The notes under the pieces were generated by a model. The model had not been told where the DNA came from and searched no databases. It worked only from the letters and a program-made list of their open reading frames with translations. This document shows, in pieces, positions 1 to 10,520 of a stretch of 64,000 nucleotides of DNA. Each line of letters opens with the position of its first letter. Position 1 is the first letter of the stretch. Origin of the DNA: Kingdonia uniflora (taxonomy: Eukaryota; Streptophyta; Magnoliopsida; Ranunculales; Circaeasteraceae). The position numbers were made by a program, and so were the translations under genes. The stretch covers positions 1 to 64,000 of the forward strand of contig JACGCM010001954.1 of the NCBI GenBank assembly GCA_014058105.1, read 5' to 3'.

Positions 1-193
1 TCCTATTTATACTGAGCATACTTAATCTACATTCATGCACACATTAATTACGCCTCAAAACCAACTTGACCAAATATAGATCACCTCGACCCCGGTAATG
101 ACATACACTGACTTTTGAGAATATTTGACAACCTCTCAAATTCCAATTTTCTTCTCGACATAACTACAAGTACTTCGGTCTAAATGGGGCAAT
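1..193 (+). other. Internal 3' tail of a truncated Ty3/gypsy element (Tat-0)
   Basis: This stretch lies immediately before an LTR and ends in a polypurine-like AATGGGGCAAT. The same position before the 3' LTR of Tat-1 reads AATAGGGCGAT. It is therefore read as the 3' untranslated end of an element of the Tat-1 family whose body lies left of the window. No reading frame of note is visible. Confidence 0.7.
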
Positions 194-676
194 TGTAGTA
201 TCATAATTCCCTAGATTCGATAAGAATAAGCCAACACTCTATAGTCGAAGACAGCTCAGCACTCTATAGTCAAAGACAGTTCAACATTCTTGAAGATTTC
301 GTGAGTCCTCGAATTACCAAAGTAGCCTTCCAGCCCGGTCAAGAGGAACTATTAGAGATCCACAAAGTTTGCCCACTACCCTCAGAATAGGGTTTTTTTT
401 TTTCCTTTTTGTAAAATGCTTGTATATACTATAACTACAGGCAGATAATAGGTTCTTAAGGACCGCACGTCATACATTTCTCTATCCTAAACACTAGTAA
501 TATTCAGAAACTTGTAATAACTAGTATCTACTAGATTTACATCTAATCCTCCTCGCGGTCGTGGTTTTTCCCATTTCTGCTGATTTTCCCTAAAATCTTC
601 TGTTAGCTCTTTATTACTCAATCCTTACGAGCAGTATGGCAAAGGTTTCCTCCCTCCCTAAAAATATGCCACTACA
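194..676 (+). repeat. 3' LTR of Tat-0 (Tat-1 family)
   Basis: The LTR begins TGTAGTATCAT and ends CACTACA, the TG...CA boundaries of the family. It shares long blocks with the two LTRs of Tat-1 (3738-4240 and 15423-15915): the GTCGAAGACAG stretch, the CCACAAAGTTTGCCCAC stretch, a TATA-like region near 425 and the AAATATGCCACTACA end. Its 483 bp compares with 503 and 493 bp. The 5 bp on either side (GCAAT and ACCAA) do not match, as expected if this is one end of an element rather than a solo LTR. Confidence 0.8.
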
Positions 677-859
677 ACCAATACTTTCTATATTGAGGTT
701 ATCTTTGAGGAGGGTTCTGAAACTCGGAGTCGAATTGTTATTCCGATCAGTTTGCTATGCTTTCGTGTTTATCTAATATTGATACAGTGACGAGTACGTT
801 CTAGACCTATCTATTATTTATGACCCCGTCTTAGTACTGATTCTTCCTCAATTTATCTT

Positions 860-2545
860 TTACCTACTCCCGTCTAGCGTCCATCGCTCTATGTCCTGCC
901 AGCCTCTTGCTCCTACTCTAAGATCCTCAAGGAGAGGCATTCAACTATTTTTCAGATATCATCTTTATTCAGTTGAAGGGGATTTATTTATTTTTAGGTT
1001 CTAATATCTTTTATTATGACTGTAGTAGTAGTTTTTTTAGATTGGCATAATCCAATGACAGAGGAGAGGATTCTGTCTCACAACTTTTGTGAAAGTTGAC
1101 ACCTTTACCTGAATGATCTAAGGCATTGATGCAAATGAATTTTTTAACAAACGAACGATCTGAAGGGAGGTTGAGTTTTTAAAGAGAAATTTGTTGTGAA
1201 GGTTTTAAGAAGCGTCAAGAATTAATTTTTGATGAGACTCTCTCACCAGTTTTGAAGATAATTCATTACAAATAATTTTGGCTCTTACAACGCATGTTGA
1301 CTTGAGCTTCATCATATGGACATCAAGAAAGCTTTCTTAATTGACGTCTCAATGAGAAGGTTTATATACACCACCTGAAGGTTTTGAGACTGAAGGGAAG
1401 GTCAACTATTTAATAAGCATAAACGCTTTATCTACGGCCTCAAGCAGGTGTCTAGGCAGTGGTACCTACAGTTTCATGAGGTATTTTTGAACCATGTTTT
1501 GTTGAGTGTAAAATGCATCGTTGATATACCGTCAACAGAGTGGGAGACGTTTTACATTTATAGTTTTTGTACGTCGACAATATTCATTCGCTACGTAGCA
1601 CTGATGTCCAATTTCTTTAGAAGATGAAAGCCTTCTTATCTTAGCATTTTGATATGAATGATATAGGAGATGCCAGTTATGTTATTGGCATTAAGATTGA
1701 GAGAGAGATGACCAGAGGGATACTTGATATCTCAGAGTGCGTATATCAAAAAGTTTTAATGAGGTATAACATGCAGGATTACAAGCTGGTGAAGTCCCTA
1801 TTAATTAAGGATATATTCAGAAAGACGATACCGCATGAGACCGTTCTTCAGACATCCCTAGGAGTATGCTTAAGTTGTTGGTAGCCTCATGTATGGCATG
1901 ATATGTATGAGACCCCGATATCAGTTTTGTTATTGGAATATTAGGAAAGTACCAACAAAACCCTTTAATTATTTACTGACAGGCAACCAAGAATGTTCCT
2001 CGTTATTTAAGAGGACTAAAGATTATAATTGGTTTATAAGAGATTGAATGAGCTCATGGTTTTGGGCTACTCTGACTTAAATTTTGAAGGGAACAAAGAT
2101 GACAAGAAGTTTACTTCTGGTAATGTTTTTATGCTTACTCATGGCGCTATCTCATAGAGACGTGTCAAGTAATCTCTTGTAACTTCCTTGACCATGGAAC
2201 CAAAGTATACGGCTTATTTTTAGGCTTCCTGACAGGCTGTATGGCTTAAGCAATTTATTTATGAGCTGAAGGTTATTGATTCAATTTCTTAACTGTTACG
2301 AGTTTTTTGCGATAATGAGGCAGTCGTCAAATATTTTAAGAATGATAACATGACTATGGATAGCATGTATATTGACATTAAGTATTACGCTATTATTGAT
2401 AAAGTATAGAAGCAGATTATCGAAATTCCTTATTTGTCTGATACTAGAGATGATTGTTGATCCACTTACTAAGGGACTTTCGATACCATCCTTTAGGAGA
2501 TATGTTACGCTAATAGGATTGCTGGAATATCTTTGAGGATCACTC
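860..2545 (+). pseudogene. Cop-A: Ty1/copia pol relic (RT and RNase H)
   Basis: Broken copia polyprotein read in several frames. Near 1225 there is a DETLSPV-like block, near 1318 a MDIKKAFL-like block (the usual copia RT motif is DVKTAFLNG), and at 1654-1884 an open piece with GDASYVIGIKI, matching the copia stretch after the catalytic YVDD. The YVDD itself is not recoverable at about 1560-1600. RNase H follows: LGYSDLNFEGN near 2060, DNEAVVKYFKNDN near 2313 and VDPLTKGL near 2458. Gag, protease and integrase are not recognised upstream; 677-859 holds nothing I can assign. Stops and frameshifts make it non-functional. Known: this order (RT, then RNase H, then LTR) is copia. Confidence 0.8.
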
Positions 2546-3284
2546 TTTTTTGTGGGATTAGTTATTGATTTATTTTATTTACTGTTACTGTATTAGGATT
2601 TTTTATCCCTATGGGAGTTGTCCCCGGTTATCATTTTGTCGACATTTAATTTTGATTTTGATTATTTAGCTACTATTTTACTTGGATCCGTTATTATATA
2701 TGCACATATTTCGCTTAAATTATACTATTGCATTAAAGTTTTAGTTATGAGTTATTTCATCACATGACGGTTGCCTACATATCAAGTGCCTATAGAAAAT
2801 ACTAAAAGGTTTCTCAAGTTTACTTGGGCTGGATATGGGTAGGCTACACATCCTTTGGCCTTCATTATAATATGAGCGATGGTCTTAGTATGATGGTTTG
2901 TCTAAGTATTGAAATGAGATGTGTATGGTAAACACATGTTATTGGACACTAATAAAAATATACCTGCACATCATTATTGTATACATTTGCCATTCACACG
3001 CTAAACTCCTCCGTACAAAAAATACACTTGAAAGCTATTGAAGTTGTTACCCCAATGTTCACACTATGAATTAGGGATGTGCTCAAAGGCATGACCAAAA
3101 TTTATCCGTGAACTGCGTTAGCCATCTTTTTAGCCGTAGAGTGACAGTCAAGTTCGATGTTCGATAAATTATCATGTTGTGGTTTTTTATAAAAAACAAA
3201 GGATGGCTATCCACTTTTTATAAAATCGTGAATTAGGCTAAAAAAAATTTTCTTAAAAAATTAAGTTAGCGTCGGGTGGGAGAT
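2546..3284 (+). other. Cop-A 3' untranslated stretch with polypurine tract
   Basis: There is no open frame of note in these 740 bp. The region ends in GTCGGGTGGGAGAT, a typical copia polypurine tract placed directly before an LTR start TGTTGG. The distance from the end of pol to the LTR is long for copia, so an old insertion or a longer 3' UTR may be present; I cannot tell which. Confidence 0.45.
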
Positions 3285-3668
3285 TGTTGGATTTTCTATC
3301 TATACCGGCACTACTCAATAGTTTATCTTCAAGTTCATAAGTACACCTGTTAATAGGTCGTATAGGTATTATTTGCGGTGTCCAATTGTTACACCAAGTT
3401 AAAGTTGGTGGGACCTAGTTTTACTATTTATTAGGGCTTGAGGGTATTAAGGGAAAACCACTTAAACCTTATCAGGTTAAATAGAGAGGCAGAGAGGAAT
3501 CCCCTCTTGGAGGCTACAACATAGAAAAATCTCTCATTATGGCCTGCAAGCAATCTAAGGGAAGACTCCACTCAAGCTCAGTGAATTTGCAAAAGCAGGA
3601 GAAGAGGTTAGTATAATCTTTTTTCTATATCCATTAATTGATCATAGCAATAGTATTGAATTCATACA
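3285..3668 (+). repeat. 3' LTR of Cop-A
   Basis: The LTR starts TGTTGGATTTTC directly after the polypurine tract. The proposed end, ATTCATACA at 3668, is only a best guess from the TG...CA rule, because no second copy of this LTR lies in the window. The U3 contains TTAAATAGAGAGG near 3477, possibly the TATA region. Confidence 0.55.
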
Positions 3669-3737
3669 TTACCCCCTCCCCCCAAATTTCATATTTTATC
3701 TATGACTTAAAAATCCTTGTAGTCAACGTAAAACCCC

Positions 3738-4240
3738 TGTAGTAGCATGTTTCCCAGATTCGAGAAGGATAAGCCGGCATAACATAGTCGAAGACAGTCA
3801 ACATTGTATAGTCAAAGACAAACAACAGTCGAGAAGCTATCATAACTCCTCGACCTACCTAAAGTAGTTGTTGTGCCTGGTCAAGAAGTAGCTGTTTGAG
3901 ATCGAGATCCACAAAGTTTGCCCACTCCCCATAAAATATGTAACTATTTCTTTCTTTTTGTAAGCTGCATGTATTTACTATAAATACAGGCAGAGAATAG
4001 ATTATTCACACCCTCGGCATCCGTAACTTTATAATCCTTACTTCTTAACCCTACTATCACTCCAAAACTAGTAATAACTAGCAACATACTGGATTTTACA
4101 TCAAAATCCTCCCCGAGGTCGTAGTTTTTCTAAGCTTTTATTGAGTTTTTTAGGAAAAATCTTATTTGTCTAGCTTATTATTGTATTTTTCTTACAAATA
4201 GTATTGGCAAAGATTTTCCTTCCAAAAATACGCTACTATA
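3738..4240 (+). repeat. 5' LTR of Tat-1
   Basis: Runs TGTAGTAGCATG to CGCTACTATA and pairs with 15423-15915. It contains a TATA-type promoter element ACTATAAATACAG near 3979. Its inner edge is followed after one base by the primer-binding site. Confidence 0.88.
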
Positions 4241-4241
4241 A

Positions 4242-4260
4242 TTGGCATCGTCTGTGGGAA
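4242..4260 (+). promoter_or_regulatory. Primer-binding site of Tat-1
   Basis: TTGGCATCGTCTGTGGGAA lies one base after the 5' LTR. It corresponds to TTGGCGCCGTCTGTGGGAA, the form common in plant gypsy elements; GCGCC has become GCATC. Tat-2 has the undecayed start TTGGCGCCGTCTGTG at 46429. This is where the host tRNA would prime minus-strand synthesis. Confidence 0.75.
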
Positions 4261-4559
4261 ATACCACACTTTTCTTTACTAGCACTGATCTAAAATATTT
4301 CCAATGAAAAACATGAACCTCAGAAGCCAATCCAGCACGGTGAGAGACCAATAAATTAATCCGATACTTGGAATGGTTGACCTACACGGTGCAATAATCG
4401 AGCTTCAGAAGCAAATGGCTACAAAAAAGTCCAAAGGTTGGAAGATCAGCGTATCCACGCTTAAGCTCTTTAAACAGAAAAAGACTAACGAAGAAATGCC
4501 TTGGACCAACAGAGTCAGACACATAAAAAATAGATGGAGAGACTAAGGAGAATTCAAGA

Positions 4560-5810
4560 TCGACTCACTAGCCGATAAACGTCACCTCCACTTGCCTGAA
4601 GCGATCATCGGTCAAGAGTAACTCAGCGTGATGATCAACCAAGAGAAGACGGGTTGCTAATTTCTCGATCCAGATCCATAAATTTGGACAGGGCTTCCTG
4701 ACATTTTGGTTTAACATCCTCAGTATCGAGAACTCAGGGAAGTCGACGCACGCGTCATCAAACTCCCCCACCACCAGAAAGAAGACCAATACGAGATCAA
4801 TTCAGACCAGAAGGACAGGATGATTTCGTTCCACAAGTTGTAGCCTTACCATTTCTTCTGTAATAATTCGTCACCTTGGATGACCTAAGCAGTAAGATCC
4901 AAGCCATAAACTCTGATATCCCAGAACGAAGATCCGCACTTGACAGGATCGAGACAAATCGACCCACTTACCCATGTACAACATTTCAAAGCTGCAGTGG
5001 GATTATACTTCAAACTCGACCATATGCTGTGCAGGCTATTCAACATGAGCCAGAAAGAAGAACCTCTCATATGGTTCCATATAATCCAAGAAGGCTCCAT
5101 CACCACATTCGGCCATTTACAGCGTTTATCGGAGTCGAATTATGCTCACGCTAAGGAGCGAGAGATTATAGTAGATTCCTTGTTTTTCTTCTAGCAGGGC
5201 GTAAAAGAAACCTTGGCAAGCTTTGACAAGCGTTTATTGCAGGAAATTTGGAAAATTGGGAACTCAGATCCCAAAATCGTCGTTCCAACCTTCACCTCCG
5301 CCCTACACATCGACTCTAACGTTCGAGAAGAGCTTACTCTGCACAAGCCAAGAATAGTGATAGAAATGATCGATGTAGTTAATAACTATATCAAACTTAA
5401 AAGATCTAAAAAAGATAAAATGAAAAGCTCCTCTGCCGTCCATTCTCGACTCACAACTTCTTCTCCACCCCAAAAGTTGACCAATAATGAAGCACCCAAC
5501 CAACGTGACAGAAACGTCCACAATAACCAGAGACCCGACAGGAAGACGGAAGACCCGATAAGCCTATCCCAGTTTTACCCCTAATGACAATGACTCTCTC
5601 TGCTATCTTACCAACAATAAATGGAAATGAGTATTATCGAGCACCACAAACAATACCCTATCTCCCCAACATACCTCTATGTCAGTATCACAATGTGCAT
5701 AGTCATGAAACTGACAACTGTTACTCTCTCATTCAAATCTTTCATCACATCCTCTTAGCAGGAAGGCTTCATAATTATGTCTTCGACGTCTAAAAGTTCC
5801 TCGAGGATGA
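4560..5810 (+). pseudogene. Tat-1 gag relic (capsid and CCHC-like end)
   Basis: The capsid-type domain is clearest at 4940-5194: it begins near DPLTHVQHFKAAVGLYF, continues through a CRLF block and a WFHIIQ block, and includes an ITTFGHLQRL segment, the pattern of the plant Retrotrans_gag family (aligned D-P, H-F, C-R-F, W-F residues). After an in-frame TAG near 5192 the frame continues at 5213-5584 with the SFDKRLLQEI and FTSALHI blocks and a basic KLKRSKKDK region. A further piece at 5584-5793 has CQYHNVHSHETDNC, the gypsy nucleocapsid-like C-H-H-C pattern. Sequence 4300-4560 is the degraded N-terminal part. Gag would form the virus-like particle; here it is broken at several sites. Confidence 0.82.
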
Positions 5811-5868
5811 GAGAAAGAACAAAGATGTTGAAGATAATCAAGACCAAGGGCAAGCTCGTCACCAGTAT

Positions 5869-6560
5869 ATGATCAAAATTGAAAAAGGAAAGAAAAGGAA
5901 ACAGGATGTCTGGATTACATCCTGTCGCAAAATAACCTCCTCAGATAAATCAGCAAACCTTCTCCCAAGCTCGAGCAAATCAAAGCGTCCATACCATATC
6001 ACCTTCGAGGACTGTGACACCATCCACGCGAAATACCCTCACGATGACCCTCTCGTCATTATGCTTAAAGTTGGACAAGACTACCTGCATACGCTTCCCG
6101 TCAATATAGGAAGTGCAACGGATGTATTATTATGCAGGCGATTGAGATCCTAGGCCTCACAGACTCTGTGAAAACTTTGACAACAATAATTACCGGTTTC
6201 AACGGTTTGAAAAAATCAGCCACAGGAGAATTACTCTGCTAGTTCAGGCAGGATCAGAAACAACATTCATAAAATTCCTTATCATCGATGCTGAATCTAA
6301 ATATTTGGGTATTTTGGGATATAGTTGGTTACATTCGATCAAAGCAGTACCTTCTGCATACCATTTGGCAATAAGATTTCCAGCATATCACAAAATCTAT
6401 GAAATCAAAGACAGCCAACACTTGCACGTATGTACGAGAATACCACCACCACCACCAACACTCATACCGCAAAACTTTTCAGATCATAGCAACTATAGCA
6501 GAAAGCACCCACCACATTCGAGCAGCATGACACCGAATTAGTCAAATCCATAGAACTTGA
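5869..6560 (+). pseudogene. Tat-1 aspartic protease relic
   Basis: At 5869-6153 a basic linker (GKKRKQD) leads into ITFEDCDTIHAKYPHDDPLVI and then LPVNIGSATDVLL. In intact Tat and Athila proteases the last block carries the active-site Asp as D-T-G-S-S or D-G-S-S; here the position reads N-I-G-S-A-T-D, so the catalytic Asp appears to be lost. The frame stops at 6153 and the C-terminal half (GYSWLHSIKAVPS near 6318) is in another frame. The enzyme would have processed Gag-Pol. Confidence 0.75.
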
Positions 6561-8406
6561 TGGTCTAGGGTGTCACACCTTTATCGGCTTTAAGCTATCA
6601 ACCGGCGAAAAAGAAGCCATGATCCAGCTACTTAAGAAAAACATCAAAAAATTTGCATGGACTTTCCAAGAAATGTCTGGCATTGATCCATCAATTGCGT
6701 GCCACAGACTGATCCTTCTTTCAAACAGCAAAGCAATCATATAGAAACGTCAAAACTTAGCTTCCCGCCTCCGCAAAGCCGTGAATGAAGAAATTAATAA
6801 ACTCCTTTGTGTAAGATTTATTCGAGAAGCTAAATATCCAAAGTAGGTTTCTAACATCGTAGCAGTCCCAAAGAAATATGGAAAGATCATGGTTTGCATT
6901 GACTTTACAAAACCTAACAAGTTTACACCCAAGGATAGTTTTTCGCTACCACCGATTCCGCAACTCCTTGACTCCGTCGCAGGGCACATATTTCTTTCCA
7001 TGATGGATGTAGCCTCCGGCTATAATCAAGTTCCACTCGCCAAGACGATCAAGAAAATACAACTTTAAATACGGAAAGAGGTCTCTACTATTACACAACA
7101 ATGCCTTTTGGGTTAAGAAATACATGAGCTACATACCAATGGCTTGTTACAAAAATGTTCAAAGATCACCTAGGCACAATTATAGAAGTCTACATCGATG
7201 ACATGATCTAGAAAATCTTGAATTAAAAAGATCATTCCAGCAACCTCCAAACCATCTTCGATATCCTTCACAAATACCAGATGAAACTCAATCCAGAGAA
7301 ATGCCAATTCGGAGTCACATCTGGCAAGTTTTTGGGATACCTGGTAAGCAAAAGAGGAATCAAAATCGATCCTACACAAATCAAAGCATTCATTGCAATG
7401 CCATCTCCACGAACAAAGAAAGATGTCCAAAAATTAGTAGGCAAGATCGCCACTCTTCACAGATTCATCTCCAAGTCATCTGATCGATGCAAGCTTCTTT
7501 ACCTCCTTCTTCGTGGAAATCCTACTACACTTTCAAAGAAACAACACAAGGAGATCATTTGGACTCTTGATTGTAAGTTAGCCTTCCAAGATCTTAAACG
7601 ATATTTAGGGCGTCCTCCTATCATGAGTACTCCAGTTGATGGCGAAACAATGACAATGTACTTATCCATAACTGAAGACTCTATTAGTTCCATACTTATT
7701 TGAGAAGACGAAGGAGTAGAAAAACCAATCTACTTCATCAGCAAGACACTCATGTCTGCTAAAATAAGATACAGCTCTTGGTCTACTACTCGCCTTGGTC
7801 TACAGCTCTCAAAAACTTTGTCCATACTTTCAAGCTCATTACATCAAAATTATCACCAAGTATCCCCTCAAACTGGTACTCTCCAAGAAAGAAAAATCTT
7901 GAAGAATTCAGTAATGGTCTGATTTCCTTGGTGAATACTACATCTCCTTCAAACCCCAGATATCTGTCAAGGGACAAGTAGTAGCTAACTTTTTGGCAGA
8001 CTTTCTAATCAAAGACCCAAATTGGGAAGAACTCAAAGAAATCTTTACAGATGACTCAATTGTAGAGCCAGACGCATGGTTCAAAAGTTTTGGTTAGAGA
8101 CCTTTTATAGACGATTCAGCCGGACTACGAGGATCAGGGATTGACATTATCCTCATTACACCTTCCAATCATCATATTGAGGAAGCAATCAAACTGAACC
8201 ACCAATAATGAAACCGAATATGAAGGAATCCTCCATAGTCTAGATCTTGAACTCACACTCAGAGCAGATAAAATAACAGTCTTCATCGATTCTTTACTCA
8301 TGGCCAATCATTACAGCAAGACATTCTGCATAATAGAAAAATAGCTGATTATGCAGCCCTAGTCGAAGAAAAAATGAACAAATTCAAATACGTGTCGATC
8401 TCTTAC
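6560..8406 (+). pseudogene. Tat-1 reverse transcriptase and two RNase H domains, truncated
   Basis: RT starts with FAWTFQEMSGIDPS (about 6653) and CHRL. It then shows NIVAVPKKYGK (6849), the first catalytic Asp in MMDVASGYNQV (near 7000), MPFGL (7102) and the second motif VYIDDM (7190), which keeps both Asp residues. The frame from 7281 to 7703 covers the RT thumb and start of the connected RNase H. A second RNase H-like block begins at FIDDSAGLRGSG near 8107 and breaks off at 8406, where a foreign LTR begins. At least six stops or frameshifts interrupt the region. Dual RNase H is a Tat-lineage trait. Confidence 0.86.
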
Positions 8407-10520
8407 TGTCACGCCCCAAAATCTGGTAATCGGTAGCTTGACCAATTACTAGATTCTAAGTAGTGCAGGTCGGGGAATCCAAAGATTCTACCCTGCAAAT
8501 AGCCAAGCCGTAGACAAATTCTGGCTTGGCTATTCACATATAGCAATAATCATCAGAGTAAAGAAATGAAATAACAACATAGTGGAAGCGAAAAACATAT
8601 ATACATATCTGGCACAAATATATACAATGTCCAAAATAAGGTACAACAACATACGCTGATATAACAACAAAAGTCTAAACTAAAACTGGTCGGCAGCGTC
8701 AACTGCTCAAAATACTGCTGAGGCTCTCAGCAACTCAAACTACTCAACCTCTTAAAGGGGGGAAATAATGCAAGAGTGAGCAAAACCACGGCTCACTGAA
8801 TACCCAACAAGTCTAAATAACATATTAGTAAACATATGCAGATAAAGAGAGTGAAGTGAAACAGATAGAGTAAGTTAAAGTAGAATAATAGTAACTAATA
8901 GATTCATGATCCAAGTAACTATGTAGTATGAACAGAAAGGAAATATAAGAGTAACCAGAGTAAGAATAAGGAATAAAAGAAAAGGAGGGAATGTAACAAT
9001 GAGGGAAAGATGCAATGATATGCCAATGATGTGATATGTGCTAAGTTCTAAATGCTAAATGAGTTGATGTTGAAAACGTGATGCAATCCTATTATAATAA
9101 TTAATGGCTGATCAACCGCTAGCATGTTTGACTTAAAGAGATCTGTTAAAGGGATACAATGGGTATGATTTTTGTCAAGCTCGACCAAGCTAGTGGATAC
9201 TCACTTGATCAAAGTGTTCTAGACTTCTTAACCCACGGAGCCAACGCCCGAACTATATTTTATTCCAAGGAATTTCAACCTCAAGGATAAGCCCTGTACC
9301 AGATTGTAAATACTTTCTCATACCTTCTCACACTCCCGGATGGGTTTATGAGGTATGATAGTATCCATCCTGGACCCACCTACTATTTTAACCCGATGTA
9401 GGATTCCTGCGATCCTATCGGAGGTCAAGCGATGTAGAGCTTTGTTACGTATCCGATCTCGATAAGTTAAAGAGTTTGCATGATTTGAAAATATGCAGCA
9501 GATCCCGAGGATCACAATGTAACAGCCGTGAAACCGGCAAACAAACATAGGATAACCACCAACAGAAGAGCGTGGCAACAATCTTAATCAAAATACCCAA
9601 TGACTCGGTTGCACCATCTAAACTGATGAAACAACAACCTAACCGTCATCTTAACTAAACAACCTTAGTCTCTAGAAGACTGAACCCAACAACAAGAATT
9701 TAACTACTAGTAACTACACTAACGACTTCAAGCAAAACCCAAAGCCAATGTAACTATAATAACTAAAGAGTTAACAATAATACGGAGAAGTAATATGAAA
9801 ATAAACCCTAACTGATCGCAACACCTCTATGCTCAGAGTACTACTCAAATCAACATCTATTAACTAGTAGAGGAATTTAAAAATGAAGGGAAAACTCGCC
9901 TGAAGGAAATCCCAAGTCCTGCGGAAAACTAACCCGGAAACCCAACTACGATCCGCAGAAAAGCAAATGGAACGCCTGGAAATCTAACACACACTAGGAA
10001 CAACAACAACCAACAATTTAAGGAAACGAGAATAAAATCTAAACCCTAGAAATCATACCTTAAGCCAAATCAAGCGGAATTGAAGGAAAGGAATAAGGGA
10101 ATTACTTACCGAGGATAGGAGAAGAGATCGCGGCAAAGCAGAGGAAGAATCCGTGAGCGAAGAAGAAGGTTGGATTAGGAGTGAGGGGGAGAGAGGAAAA
10201 GGTTAGGGAGAGGGGAAAGTGAAGGAGTGAAGAGAGGAATGAAGAAATGAAGTATATAAACCCAGACGCAGCTGAAATCGCGCCTTTGTTCAAGCAGGGA
10301 AGATCCTGTTAGAACATGACAAGGCTTGTTCGAACAGAATATTGCAGGGATGAAAGAAAACTGTCCCTGGAAGATCCTGTTCAAACAGACAAAGTCCTGT
10401 TCGAACAGAACTGGTCTGTTCAAAAACTGGACTTACCAGAAAAGCTAAGGAATTGCCGGGAGATACCACGGACCACCCCGGGCACCCCGGAACTCCACGG
10501 ACCACCTCCACCACCACACA
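8407..10520 (+). repeat. Solo LTR of a chromovirus-like gypsy element inside Tat-1
   Basis: It begins TGTCACGCCCCAAAATC, similar to the TGTAACGCCCC start of plant Tekay/Del-type LTRs. It has a GTGAGCAAAACCACGGCTCAC stem (about 8777), a typical TATA box TATATAAACCC at 10252, and a GC-rich 3' part ending in CACCACCACACA. Length is about 2.1 kb and no coding part of such an element is present, so it is read as a solo LTR on the plus strand. The right boundary is uncertain. The 5 bp before it (CTTAC) are not repeated after it, and Tat-1's integrase region is missing here, so a deletion or recombination occurred at this site. Confidence 0.6.
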
